A stretch of 64,000 bases of DNA from Streptomyces sp. SM10 (GTDB taxonomy: Bacteria > Actinomycetota > Actinomycetes > Streptomycetales > Streptomycetaceae). The translations under genes were made by a program, and so were the position numbers. Shown here one piece after another: positions 54,857 through 63,916 of the stretch. The notes under the pieces were generated by a model. It did not search any database and had not been told where the DNA came from. It saw only the letters and a list, made by a program, of their open reading frames with translations. The DNA is taken from the NCBI RefSeq assembly GCF_002910915.1, contig NZ_NEUF01000028.1, positions 1 to 64,000 of the forward strand. Direction: 5' to 3'. Numbering within the stretch: position 1 is the first letter of the stretch; each line of letters starts with the position of its first letter.

Positions 54857-57568
54857 GTGTCGGAAAACAAAGATCCCCAGAAGTTCGTCTACGACTTCAC
54901 CGAGGGCAACAAGGATCTGAAAGATCTTCTGGGCGGCAAGGGCGCCAACCTCGCCGAGATGACCAACCTCGGGCTGCCCGTCCCTCCGGGCTTCACCATC
55001 ACCACCGAGGCCTGCAAGGTCTACCTCGACAGCGGTGACGAGCCGGCCGAGCTGCGCGACGAGGTCAGTGCGCACCTCACCGCGCTCGAGCGGCGCATGG
55101 GGAAGAACCTCGGCCAGGCCGACGACCCGCTGCTGGTCTCCGTCCGCTCCGGCGCGAAGTTCTCCATGCCCGGCATGATGGACACGGTCCTCAACATCGG
55201 CCTCTCCGACGCCTCGGTCGTCGGCCTCGCCGCCCAGGCGGGTGACGAGCGCTTCGCCTGGGACTCCTACCGCCGTCTCATCCAGATGTTCGGCAAGACC
55301 GTGCTCGGTGTCGACGGCGAGCTCTTCGAGGAGGCGCTGGAGGCCGCGAAGGAGGCCAAGGGCGTCACGGTCGACGTGGACCTGGACGCGGCCGACCTGA
55401 AGAAGCTGGTCAAGCAGTTCAAGAAGATCGTCACCCGGGACGCCGGACGGGACTTCCCGCAGGACCCGCGCGAGCAGATGGACCTGGCCATAAAGGCGGT
55501 CTTCGACTCGTGGAACACCGACCGGGCCAAGCTCTACCGCCGCCAGGAGCGCATCCCCGGCGACCTCGGCACGGCCGTCAACATCTGCTCGATGGTCTTC
55601 GGCAACCTCGGCCCGGACTCCGGCACGGGCGTCGCCTTCACCCGTGACCCCGCCAGCGGCCACCAGGGGGTCTACGGCGACTACCTCCAGAACGCCCAGG
55701 GCGAGGACGTCGTCGCGGGCATTCGCAACACCGTGCCGCTCGCCGAGCTGGAGTCGATCGACAAGACGTCGTACGACCAGCTGATGAAGATCATGGAGAC
55801 GCTGGAGACCCACTACAGGGACCTCTGCGACATCGAGTTCACCATCGAGCGCGGACAGCTCTGGATGCTCCAGACCCGGGTCGGCAAGCGCACCGCCGGC
55901 GCCGCCTTCCGCATCGCCACCCAGCTCGTCGACCAGGGGCTCATCGATGAGGCCGAGGCGCTCCAGCGGGTCAACGGCGCCCAGCTCGCGCAGCTGATGT
56001 TCCCGCGCTTCGACCACGGCGCCGCCAGCGTGCTGCTGGGCCGCGGCATCGCCGCCTCCCCGGGTGCGGCCGTGGGCAAGGCCGTCTTCGACTCGTACAC
56101 GGCCGTCAAGTGGTCGCGGTCCGGCGAGAAGGTCATCCTCATCCGCCGGGAGACCAACCCCGACGACCTCGACGGCATGATCGCGGCCGAGGGCATCCTG
56201 ACCTCGCGCGGCGGCAAGACCTCGCACGCGGCCGTCGTCGCCCGCGGCATGGGCAAGACCTGTGTCTGCGGCGCCGAGGAGATCGAGGTCGACACCAAGC
56301 GCCGCCGGCTCACCGTCGGGGACACCGTCGTGGAGGAGGGCGACCTCGTCTCCGTCGACGGTTCCACCGGCAAGGTGTACCTCGGTGAGGTCCCCGTCGT
56401 CCCGTCCCCGGTCGTCGAGTACTTCGAGGGCCGCATGCACGCGGGCGCCGACGACGCGGACGAGCTCGTCGCCGCCGTGCACCGCATCATGGCGTACGCC
56501 GACCGGGTACGCCGGCTGCGCGTACGGGCCAACGCGGACAACGCCGAGGACGCCTCCAGGGCGCGTCGCTTCGGCGCCCAGGGCATCGGGCTGTGCCGCA
56601 CCGAGCACATGTTCCTCGGCGAGCGCCGCGAGATGGTCGAGAAGTTGATCCTCGCGGACACCGACGACGAGCGGGAGACGGCGCTGGAGGCCCTGCTGCC
56701 GCTCCAGAAGGCCGACTTCATCGAGCTGTTCGAGTCGATGGACGGGCTGCCCGTCACCGTGCGGCTGCTCGACCCGCCGCTGCACGAGTTCCTGCCCGAC
56801 ATCACCGAGCTCTCCGTGCGGGTCGCGCTCGCCGAGTCCCGCAAGGACGCCAACGAGAACGACCTGCGTCTGCTGCAGGCCGTGCACAAGCTCCACGAGC
56901 AGAACCCGATGCTGGGGCTGCGCGGCGTCCGTCTGGGTCTGGTCATCCCCGGTCTGTTCGCGATGCAGGTCCGCGCCATCGCGGAGGCGGCGGCGCAGCG
57001 CAAGAACGCCAAGGGCGACCCGCGCGCCGAGATCATGATTCCGCTCGTCGGCACGGTCCAGGAGCTGGAGATCGTCCGTGAGGAGGCCGACCGCGTCATC
57101 GCGGAGGTCGAGGCGGCCACCGGCACCGAGCTGAACCTGTCCATCGGCACGATGATCGAGCTGCCCCGTGCCGCGCTGACCGCCGGTCAGATCGCCGAGG
57201 CCGCACAGTTCTTCTCCTTCGGCACGAACGACCTCACCCAGACGGTGTGGGGCTTCTCCCGCGACGACGTGGAGGCCTCGTTCTTCACCGCGTACCTGGA
57301 GAAGGGCATCTTCGGGGTGTCGCCGTTCGAGACGATCGACAAGGACGGCGTCGGCGCCCTCGTGCGCAGCGCCGTGGAGGCGGGCCGCGCCACGCGTCCG
57401 GACCTCAAGCTCGGCATCTGCGGCGAGCACGGCGGGGACCCGGAGTCGGTGCACTTCTTCCACGAGGTGGGCCTGGACTACGTCTCCTGCTCGCCGTTCC
57501 GCATTCCGGTGGCCCGGCTGGAAGCGGGCCGGGCGGCCGCCGAATCGCGGGGCAGCGACAGCCGCTGA
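54857..57568 (+). CDS. ppdK: pyruvate, phosphate dikinase
   Basis: Interconverts pyruvate + ATP + phosphate with phosphoenolpyruvate + AMP + diphosphate, a link between glycolysis and gluconeogenesis. The 903-residue protein has the ATP-grasp N-terminal domain (KFVYDFTEGNKDLKDLLGGK; GKFSMPGMMDTVLNIG-like). The swivelling phosphohistidine domain contains SRGGKTSHAAVVARGMG, and the C-terminal PEP-binding TIM barrel has FFSFGTNDLTQTVWG and GICGEHGG. GTG 54857 follows GAGGAG by nine bases. The unusually long, palindrome-rich upstream region predicts complex control. A 15-bp stem terminator follows. Confidence 0.97.
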   Translation: MSENKDPQKFVYDFTEGNKDLKDLLGGKGANLAEMTNLGLPVPPGFTITTEACKVYLDSGDEPAELRDEVSAHLTALERRMGKNLGQADDPLLVSVRSGAKFSMPGMMDTVLNIGLSDASVVGLAAQAGDERFAWDSYRRLIQMFGKTVLGVDGELFEEALEAAKEAKGVTVDVDLDAADLKKLVKQFKKIVTRDAGRDFPQDPREQMDLAIKAVFDSWNTDRAKLYRRQERIPGDLGTAVNICSMVFGNLGPDSGTGVAFTRDPASGHQGVYGDYLQNAQGEDVVAGIRNTVPLAELESIDKTSYDQLMKIMETLETHYRDLCDIEFTIERGQLWMLQTRVGKRTAGAAFRIATQLVDQGLIDEAEALQRVNGAQLAQLMFPRFDHGAASVLLGRGIAASPGAAVGKAVFDSYTAVKWSRSGEKVILIRRETNPDDLDGMIAAEGILTSRGGKTSHAAVVARGMGKTCVCGAEEIEVDTKRRRLTVGDTVVEEGDLVSVDGSTGKVYLGEVPVVPSPVVEYFEGRMHAGADDADELVAAVHRIMAYADRVRRLRVRANADNAEDASRARRFGAQGIGLCRTEHMFLGERREMVEKLILADTDDERETALEALLPLQKADFIELFESMDGLPVTVRLLDPPLHEFLPDITELSVRVALAESRKDANENDLRLLQAVHKLHEQNPMLGLRGVRLGLVIPGLFAMQVRAIAEAAAQRKNAKGDPRAEIMIPLVGTVQELEIVREEADRVIAEVEAATGTELNLSIGTMIELPRAALTAGQIAEAAQFFSFGTNDLTQTVWGFSRDDVEASFFTAYLEKGIFGVSPFETIDKDGVGALVRSAVEAGRATRPDLKLGICGEHGGDPESVHFFHEVGLDYVSCSPFRIPVARLEAGRAAAESRGSDSR

Positions 57569-58056
57569 GGCCCCGGGGCCGGGGCCCCGCGACTCCGGAC
57601 ACCGCCGGCGGTTCACAGAGACCCTCATCGGCCCGACGGCGGAGCCGGATTACCAGGAAGCGGCGGCACCCTGTGCGGGGGTGCCGCCGCTTCGTCAATT
57701 GAACGACGAACCATTTAAGCGGCCGTCCCGGTGGCGGCCTTTTCACCGTTCGGTGCGCAAAGCGGGGGCGTAGGACCGGGCGCGGCCGGGGGATCCCCAT
57801 CCCCGGGCCGCGCCCGCTTACCCCTGCCGGGTGCGGAGCCGCACCGTCGCTCACCGCCGCCGAACGGGCAAGGCCCCCCACGGCCCTCATCCGCTCATTC
57901 GGTGACGCCGGATGCGCACCCGACGTCGTACAGCCTTTCGGGTGGCGTGGATTCGGGCGAGACATTTCAACTGTGGCCGAAACCCCGTGGTGACCTCCTG
58001 TGACGCTGTGCATACGCTTCGGCGGGGGCAATTGCGAGTGCAACAGTGGGGGTTCG
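57569..58056. other. intergenic region between ppdK and ArsR-like gene
   Basis: 488 bp holding the ppdK terminator (57657-57693) and a second weak hairpin GGCCG/CGGCC followed by TTTT near 57721-57743. It continues with GC-rich sequence and a lower-GC part from 57950 that may be the promoter of the following gene. No gene seen. Confidence 0.55.
57657..57693 (+). terminator. ppdK terminator
   Basis: Perfect 15-bp arms GAAGCGGCGGCACCC (57657-57671) and GGGTGCCGCCGCTTC (57679-57693), seven-base loop, about 90 bp after ppdK. Confidence 0.85.
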
Positions 58057-59070
58057 GTGCTGCGTATCCATGTGTCCGGAGTGGACCTTTCGCGCGTGCG
58101 GATGGCCACGAGGCCGGACGCGATGTGGGAGACCGTTCTCAGTTTTCACCGGCTGAGGGACCGGCGGGGTTCCACGGTCTTCGGGAAATGGCGGAAGGAA
58201 TCCCGCAACCGGTTGAATGGCGAAACGCGTCTGCTCTCCGCGATCGTCCCGCCCCGGGGCTATTTCCCCGACTTCCTGACGCCTTCCGAGGGGGCCGCCG
58301 AGCCGTACGGGCTCGATGCCGGAATGGAGGCGCTGCGCGACACACCCGTGGACCGCATACGCGGCGAGATCGGACTGCTGTCCGGGAACGGCACCCCCGC
58401 GCGCCGGCCCTCCGGCGTACAGACGTCCGGCGCTCTGGCGGAGGCGCTCGTCGAGGGGCGTACGGAGCCGCTGGGACGCCTCATCTCCACCCTGCGCGCC
58501 TACCACCGCGCCGCGGTGGAGCCGTACTGGCCGCACATCCGGGCGAGCGTCGAGGCCGACCGTGCCGTACGCGGCCGCGCCCTGCTGGACGGCGGCGCGG
58601 ACGAGCTGCTCGCCACCCTGCCGCCGATGATCCGCTGGCGTGCGCCCGTGCTGGAGGCGGACTACCCCGTCGACCGGGACCTGCGCCTCGACGGGCGGGG
58701 GCTGCTCCTCCAGCCGTCGTTCTTCTGCCGGGGCACCCCCGTCGTCTACCGGGACCCACGCCTCCCGCCGGTCCTCGTCTACCCGGTCACCCACCCCGGC
58801 GCCCCGGCCTTCGCGGAGCCCGGACCCTGGCTCGGCCGGCTCGTGGGGCACACGCGCTCCGCGGTCCTGCGCTCCATCGACAGCGGCTGCACGACCAGTG
58901 AGCTGGCCCGCAGGACCGGGGTCTCCCTCGCGTCGGCGAGCCAGCACGCCTGCGTGCTGCGCGAGGCCGGACTGGTGCGGACCCTGCGCCACGGCAGCTC
59001 GGTCCTGCACACGCTGACCCCGCTGGGCGCGGCCCTCCTCAGGGGCGGGGCGCCGCTCCCGGTGCCCTGA
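58057..59070 (+). CDS. ArsR-like winged-helix regulator
   Basis: A 337-residue protein. The C-terminal 90 residues form a winged helix: [54 protein letters not shown], typical of ArsR-type regulators. The first 230 residues are a large conserved Streptomyces domain (LSRVRMATRPDAMWETVLSFHRLRDRRG) seen in regulators near secondary-metabolite or metal genes; its ligand is unknown. Start GTG 58057 (MLRIHVSGVDLS) is preferred; it has GTGGGGG upstream. A separate start at 58000 adds a Cys-rich leader. It stands alone, so targets are probably elsewhere or itself. Confidence 0.82.
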   Translation: MLRIHVSGVDLSRVRMATRPDAMWETVLSFHRLRDRRGSTVFGKWRKESRNRLNGETRLLSAIVPPRGYFPDFLTPSEGAAEPYGLDAGMEALRDTPVDRIRGEIGLLSGNGTPARRPSGVQTSGALAEALVEGRTEPLGRLISTLRAYHRAAVEPYWPHIRASVEADRAVRGRALLDGGADELLATLPPMIRWRAPVLEADYPVDRDLRLDGRGLLLQPSFFCRGTPVVYRDPRLPPVLVYPVTHPGAPAFAEPGPWLGRLVGHTRSAVLRSIDSGCTTSELARRTGVSLASASQHACVLREAGLVRTLRHGSSVLHTLTPLGAALLRGGAPLPVP

Positions 59071-59214
59071 GCGCGGCCCGCCTCCCGGGCGCCCGGGGAG
59101 AGCCCGCGCGCCGACCGATGAGTTCCGCGCGCGGCCGTCGTCTACCTCTCGTGAGCGCGCGTACGGAGCGCGCGGAAGCACCGCAGAGTGCCGGACGGAA
59201 GAGTGGAATCGATC

Positions 59215-59631
59215 ATGCCCCAGCCTCAGATGATCTTCGTGAACCTGCCGGTCAAGGACCTCGGGACGACGAAGGACTTCTTCGGGAAGCTCGGCTTCGG
59301 CTTCAACCCGCAGTTCAGCGACGAGTCGACCGCGTGTCTGGTCATCAGCGACACCATCTTCGCCATGCTGATCAGCGAGCCGCGCTTCAAGGACTTCACC
59401 AAGAAGGAGATCGCCGACTCGTCGAGAACGACCGAGGTCCTCATCGCCCTGAGTGCGGAGAGCCGCGAGAAGGTCGACGAGATGGCCGACGCCGCGCTCG
59501 CCAACGGAGGGTCGCCCGCCAACGAGCCCATGGACGAGGGCTTCATGTACGGCCGTTCCTTCCAGGACCCCGACCACCACATCTGGGAGGTCGTCTGGAT
59601 GGACCCGGCCGCGGTCCAGGGCCAGGCCTGA
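59215..59631 (+). CDS. VOC (glyoxalase/bleomycin-resistance fold) family protein
   Basis: A 138-residue vicinal-oxygen-chelate-fold protein: QMIFVNLPVKDLGTTKDFFGKLGF starts the first beta-alpha-beta unit and SFQDPDHHIWEVVWMD the last strand with likely metal ligands (His, Glu). The family includes glyoxalase I, extradiol dioxygenases and antibiotic-binding proteins. This one most resembles the lactoylglutathione lyase-like group. ATG 59215 fits; the frame upstream to 59188 adds a poor tail. Function uncertain. Confidence 0.86.
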   Translation: MPQPQMIFVNLPVKDLGTTKDFFGKLGFGFNPQFSDESTACLVISDTIFAMLISEPRFKDFTKKEIADSSRTTEVLIALSAESREKVDEMADAALANGGSPANEPMDEGFMYGRSFQDPDHHIWEVVWMDPAAVQGQA

Positions 59632-59642
59632 CACCCCGGGGA

Positions 59643-59678
59643 GGCAGCGGCCGCGGAACCGCTCCGCGACCGCTGCCG
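59643..59678. terminator. terminator between VOC and PhoX-like genes
   Basis: GGCAGCGGCCGCGGA / TCCGCGACCGCTGCC, imperfect by a bulge, between convergent genes. Confidence 0.65.
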
Positions 59679-59688
59679 AAGGGGTGCG

Positions 59689-60855
59689 TCAGGATCGGAA
59701 GGGCCCCGTCACCTCGTAGGTGATCCCGCCGGAGGAACTGCCGCTGGTCCCTCGCTGCGAGGAGAAGTACAGCCGCCGCCCGTCCGGCGAGAAGGCGGGC
59801 CCGGTGATCTCGGAGCCGGACTGACCGCTGATCCGCAGGAACGGAGCGACCGTGTCGTCCGGCGTGATCAGGCAGATCTCCATGTTGCCGCCGTCCTCCG
59901 CGACGTACAGGTCGCCGGAGACGGCGCGGGTGACGTTGTCGACGCCCGTCAGCGGGGCGCCGCCGCCCGTGACGAGCGAGTCGTCGTAGGCCAGCGAGAG
60001 GGACGAGGCGTTCGCGTCGTACGCCCACACCCGGTTGTCGCCCTTGGTGGTGAACCAGCAGGTGCCGGCCGCGTAGAAGCACCCCTCGCCGCCGTTGAAC
60101 GCCTTGGCGCCGGAGACCTGGTAGCGGGTCCGGGTGGGGGAGCCGTCCGGGTCGGGCACCGTCGTCCAGGTCACCGGGCCGCTGGTCCCGGCCCCCGCCA
60201 CCAGCACCTGGAGGGTGCCACTGGTGAGGCTGCCCCAGGTGGTGGGACGGAAGCGGTAGAAGCGGCCGTCCGTCTCGTCCTCGGTCAGGTAGACGTAGCC
60301 GTGGTCGGGGTCCGCCGCCGCGGCCTCGTGCTTGAACCGGCCCAGCGCCGGGCGCTGCACGGCGGCGTTCACGCCCCACGGGTCGGTCTCGTACACGAAG
60401 CCGCGCGTGACCTCCTCGCAGGAGAGCCAGGTGTTCCACGGGGTCCTGCCGCCCGCGCAGTTGTTGTTCGTTCCGGACAGGATCCGGTACGCGGAGGTGA
60501 CGGTCCCCGAGGAGTTGAAGCGCACCGCGCTCGCCCCGCCGCCGCTGCCCGAGGACACCTCGGCGTTGGAGACGTAGATCCAGCCCGAGCCGTCGGTGAA
60601 GGTGGCCCCTCCGTCCGGTGCTCTGTGCCAGGCGTAGGAGGTGCCGGCGACGGTCTGCCCCGAACGGGCGATGATCCGGCTGGTGAAGCCCGACGGCAGC
60701 AGGATGCCGTTGCTGTTGGCAGCCTGCAGCGCACCGTAGGGGCCGGTGGCGGGCTGTGCGGGGTCGGCGGAGGCGGCACCCCGCCACAGGGTGCCGCCGA
60801 AGGCCGCCGCCGAGCCACCGATCACGGCTGTGCGCAAGAAGGTCCGACGTTCCAC
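59689..60855 (-). CDS. PhoX-family (DUF839) exported protein with Tat signal
   Basis: A 388-residue beta-propeller protein of the PhoX/DUF839 type, which includes calcium-dependent alkaline phosphatases. The Tat signal RRTFLRTAVIGGSAAAFGG, ending near AASA, directs folded export. The propeller has SYAWHRAPDGGATF, GGRTPWNTWLSCEEVTRG, DPDHGYVYLTEDE and a late EDGGNMEICLI, the strand pattern of PhoX metal sites. At 388 residues it is shorter than the approximately 600-residue classical PhoX. GTG 60855 has GGAG five bases upstream; GTG 60861 is an alternative start. Phosphatase activity is inferred. Confidence 0.85.
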   Translation of the reverse strand: MERRTFLRTAVIGGSAAAFGGTLWRGAASADPAQPATGPYGALQAANSNGILLPSGFTSRIIARSGQTVAGTSYAWHRAPDGGATFTDGSGWIYVSNAEVSSGSGGGASAVRFNSSGTVTSAYRILSGTNNNCAGGRTPWNTWLSCEEVTRGFVYETDPWGVNAAVQRPALGRFKHEAAAADPDHGYVYLTEDETDGRFYRFRPTTWGSLTSGTLQVLVAGAGTSGPVTWTTVPDPDGSPTRTRYQVSGAKAFNGGEGCFYAAGTCWFTTKGDNRVWAYDANASSLSLAYDDSLVTGGGAPLTGVDNVTRAVSGDLYVAEDGGNMEICLITPDDTVAPFLRISGQSGSEITGPAFSPDGRRLYFSSQRGTSGSSSGGITYEVTGPFRS

Positions 60856-60971
60856 GATCACTCCACGGGTGACGTGCTGGCCCGCCGGTCCGGTCGGCCC
60901 GGCGGGTCGAACGTCAGGACAGTAGAGGCGCGCGGTTGCCGGATCTCCAACGTGTCATGAACAGGGCGGGG

Positions 60972-61331
60972 TCAGTCCGCGCGGACCGCGAAGACCGGCA
61001 CATGGACGTCGTCGTCGTCCAGGCAGGCGCCCGTCTCCAGGTCGAAGCGCTGCTTCAGCAGCGGCGAGGCCACGAACGGGCGCCCCCCGGCGGAGCCGAC
61101 CAGGCCCCGGGAGAGGACGTACGCACCGGTGAACGGATCCCGGTTGTCGATCGCGTACGCGCGCCCCGCCCGGTCCACGAACAGCGCGACCTGCCGGCCG
61201 TCCGGGAGGAGCGCCGCCACACCGCGCCCCGGGGTCAGCAGCGAACGGTCGCAGACCGTGATCCAGCCGTCCCCGTCCGCGAGCCGGATCGACCGGGTGT
61301 CCTGCGCCGTCTCCATCGTCTGGGTCGTCAT
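60972..61331 (-). CDS. nirD: nitrite reductase (NADH) small subunit
   Basis: Small subunit of assimilatory NADH-nitrite reductase. The 119-residue protein has a Rieske-like fold with WITVCDRSLLTPGRGVAALL and AYAIDNRDPFTGAYVLSRGLVG. It lacks the Cys-His cluster ligands, as normal for NirD. Its ATG overlaps the nirB stop (TGATG), so nirB-nirD are cotranslated. The small PhoX gene lies downstream after about 115 bp. Confidence 0.93.
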   Translation of the reverse strand: MTTQTMETAQDTRSIRLADGDGWITVCDRSLLTPGRGVAALLPDGRQVALFVDRAGRAYAIDNRDPFTGAYVLSRGLVGSAGGRPFVASPLLKQRFDLETGACLDDDDVHVPVFAVRAD

Positions 61332-63916
61332 CAGGAAGAGGTCCCTTCAAGCGTACGGATGGCGAGCACCGGGCCCGCGAGGATGTCCAGGTCGGGCTTG
61401 ACCTGGTCGCGCTCCGGGACGAACTTGACCGAGGGGTCGGGGGCGTCGGGGGCGTTCACGAAGGTGACGAAGCGGCGCAGCCGCTCCGGGTCGTTGATGG
61501 TCTCGGCCCACTCGTCGCGGTAGCCGGCGACGTGGTTGGCCATCAGCCGCTCCAGCTCGTCGCAGAGTCCCAGCGAGTCGTGGACGACGACGTCGCGCAC
61601 GTGGTCGAGCCCGCCCTCTATCCGGTCCAGCCAGGTCGAGGTGCGCTCCAGCCGGTCCGCCGTGCGGATGTAGAACATCAGGAACCGGTCGATGAGGCGG
61701 ACCAGTTCGGCGTCGGAGAGGTCCTGGGCGAGCAGGTCCGCGTGGCGCGGGGTCGCGCCGCCGTTACCGCCGACGTAGAGGTTCCAGCCCTGTGCCGTGG
61801 CGATGATCCCGAAGTCCTTGCCACGGGCCTCCGCGCACTCGCGGGCGCATCCCGAGACCGCCGACTTCAGCTTGTGCGGGGAGCGCAGTCCCCGGTAGCG
61901 CAGCTCCAGGTCGATCGCCATCTTCACCGAGTCCTGGACGCCGTAGCGGCACCAGGTCTGCCCCACACAGGACTTCACCGTGCGCAGCGACTTCCCGTAC
62001 GCGTGCCCCGACTCGAAGCCGGCGTCCACCAGTCGGGTCCAGATCAGCGGCAGCTGGTCGACACGGGCGCCGAAGAGGTCGATCCGCTGGCCGCCGGTGA
62101 TCTTCGTGTAGAGGCCGAAGTCCCGGGCCACCTCACCGATCACGATCAGCTTCTCCGGGGTGATCTCACCGCCGGGGACGCGCGGCACGATCGAGTACGA
62201 GCCGTTGCGCTGGAGGTTGGCCAGGAAGTGGTCGTTGGTGTCCTGCAGGGCCGCCTGCTCGCCGTCCAGGACGTAGCCGCTCGCGCCGACCGTCGGGGCG
62301 AGCGAGGCGATGATCGAGCCGACCGTGGGCTTGCAGACCTCACAGCCGTCACCGCCGCGGGAAGCCTCGCGGCCGTGCGAGTCGAGGAGAGCGGCATACG
62401 TCGTGACACCCAGGGTGCGGACGATCTCGTACAACTCCGTGCGGGTGTACTCGAAGCAGCCGCACAGCCCCTGGTCCTCGGGCTGGGGGAGCAGCTGCCC
62501 GATGACCTTGACGCAGCTCCCGCAGCCCGTGCCCGCCTTGGTGCACTTCTTCACCTCGGGGAGCGTGGTGTGCTCGCAGATCGCGCCCTTGGTGACGTTG
62601 TGGCAGGAGCAGATCACGGCCTCGTCGGGCAGCGAGGACGGGCCGAGGGTGACCGGGCCGCCCGCGCCCGCCGGAAGCACCAGCTGCTCCGGGGCGACCG
62701 GCAGGACGGTGCCCGTCATGGGCCGCAGGGTGCCGTACTGGTCGGCGTCGCCCACCAGGACACCCCCGAGCAGCGTGCCGTCCTGGCCGATCACCAGCTT
62801 CTTGTAGACACCCGAGCGGGAGTCCGCGTACACGACGTCGAGGCAGCCCTCGGCCGCGCCGTGCGCGTCACCGAAGGAGGCGACGTCCACACCGAGCAGC
62901 TTCAGCTTCGTCGAGAGGTCGGCGCCGGTGAAGGAGGCCGCGTTGCCCGCGATCACCTCGGCGGCCGCCAGCGCCATCTCGTAACCCGGCGCCACCAGCC
63001 CGTAGACCCGGCCGTCCGAGGCCAGCGCGCACTCGCCGATCGCGAAGACGTCGCTGTCGGAGGTGCGGCACTCCTCGTCGACGATGACGCCGCCGCGCGG
63101 GCCGACCGCCAGACCGCAGTCGCGGGCCAGCTGGTCCCGGGGGCGTACACCGGCGGAGAAGACGACGAGGTCGGTGGCGAGGGAGGAGCCGTCCGACAGC
63201 GCCATGCCGTCGACCCGGCCGTCCTCGCCCGCGGTGACCTCCTGGGTGCCCACACCGGTGTGGACCGAGAGGCCCATGTTCTCGATGGTGCGCAGCAGCG
63301 CCGCGCCGCCGCCCTCGTCCACCTGGACCGGCATCAGCCGGGGGGCGAACTCCACGACGTGCGTCTCCAGTCCGAGCCCCTTCAGCGCGCCCGCGGCCTC
63401 CAGCCCGAGCAGCCCGCCGCCGACGACCGCGCCGGTCGTCGCGGTCCTCGCGTACTCCTCGATCGCGAGGAGGTCCTCGATGGTGCGGTAGACGAAGCAG
63501 CCCTCGGCGTCCTTGCCGGGGACCGGCGGGACGAAGGGGTAGGAGCCGGTGGCCAGCACCAGCGTGTCGTAGGAGAAGGTCTCCCCGGAGCGCGCGGTGA
63601 CGGTGCGCGCCTCACGGTCGACGCTCTCGGCCGGGTCACCGACGCGGAGCTCGATGCCGTGGCGCTCCATGAAGCCCGGCTCGACGAGCGAGAGGTCCTC
63701 AGGCGTCTTCCCGGAGAAGTACGAGGTCAGCTGCACCCGGTCGTACGCGGGGCGGGGCTCCTCGCAGAGCACGACGACCCTGGCGGTCCCGGCGGTGGCG
63801 GTCAGGCCGCGGTCGGCGAGCGCTTCCAGGAACCGCTGCCCGACCATGCCGTGCCCGACGACCACGATCGTCGGCACGCCTGCGGTGGGGGCGTTCGGGG
63901 GAGTGGACACCGGCAT
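61331..63916 (-). CDS. nirB: nitrite reductase (NADH) large subunit
   Basis: Reduces nitrite to ammonium using NADH for nitrogen assimilation. The 861-residue protein has a FAD/NADH domain (IVVVGHGMVGQRFLEAL; VVGGGLLGLEAAGALKGLGL), a BFD-type [2Fe-2S] module (CSCHNVTKGAIC ... GTGCGSCVK) and a second one around CGCFEYTRTELYEIVRTLG. It closes with the siroheme/4Fe-4S module, whose ligands are CVGQTWCRYG and SGCARECAEARGKDFG. The ATG at 63916 overlaps the stop of an upstream gene. In Streptomyces this operon responds to nitrogen regulators such as GlnR, but that promoter is outside the window. Confidence 0.96.
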   Translation of the reverse strand: MPVSTPPNAPTAGVPTIVVVGHGMVGQRFLEALADRGLTATAGTARVVVLCEEPRPAYDRVQLTSYFSGKTPEDLSLVEPGFMERHGIELRVGDPAESVDREARTVTARSGETFSYDTLVLATGSYPFVPPVPGKDAEGCFVYRTIEDLLAIEEYARTATTGAVVGGGLLGLEAAGALKGLGLETHVVEFAPRLMPVQVDEGGGAALLRTIENMGLSVHTGVGTQEVTAGEDGRVDGMALSDGSSLATDLVVFSAGVRPRDQLARDCGLAVGPRGGVIVDEECRTSDSDVFAIGECALASDGRVYGLVAPGYEMALAAAEVIAGNAASFTGADLSTKLKLLGVDVASFGDAHGAAEGCLDVVYADSRSGVYKKLVIGQDGTLLGGVLVGDADQYGTLRPMTGTVLPVAPEQLVLPAGAGGPVTLGPSSLPDEAVICSCHNVTKGAICEHTTLPEVKKCTKAGTGCGSCVKVIGQLLPQPEDQGLCGCFEYTRTELYEIVRTLGVTTYAALLDSHGREASRGGDGCEVCKPTVGSIIASLAPTVGASGYVLDGEQAALQDTNDHFLANLQRNGSYSIVPRVPGGEITPEKLIVIGEVARDFGLYTKITGGQRIDLFGARVDQLPLIWTRLVDAGFESGHAYGKSLRTVKSCVGQTWCRYGVQDSVKMAIDLELRYRGLRSPHKLKSAVSGCARECAEARGKDFGIIATAQGWNLYVGGNGGATPRHADLLAQDLSDAELVRLIDRFLMFYIRTADRLERTSTWLDRIEGGLDHVRDVVVHDSLGLCDELERLMANHVAGYRDEWAETINDPERLRRFVTFVNAPDAPDPSVKFVPERDQVKPDLDILAGPVLAIRTLEGTSS

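Noticed and set aside
54218..57628. Open frame of 1136 codons on the minus strand through ppdK
   Set aside because: It lies opposite ppdK and dusB and its translation has no domain; long antisense frames are common in high-GC DNA.
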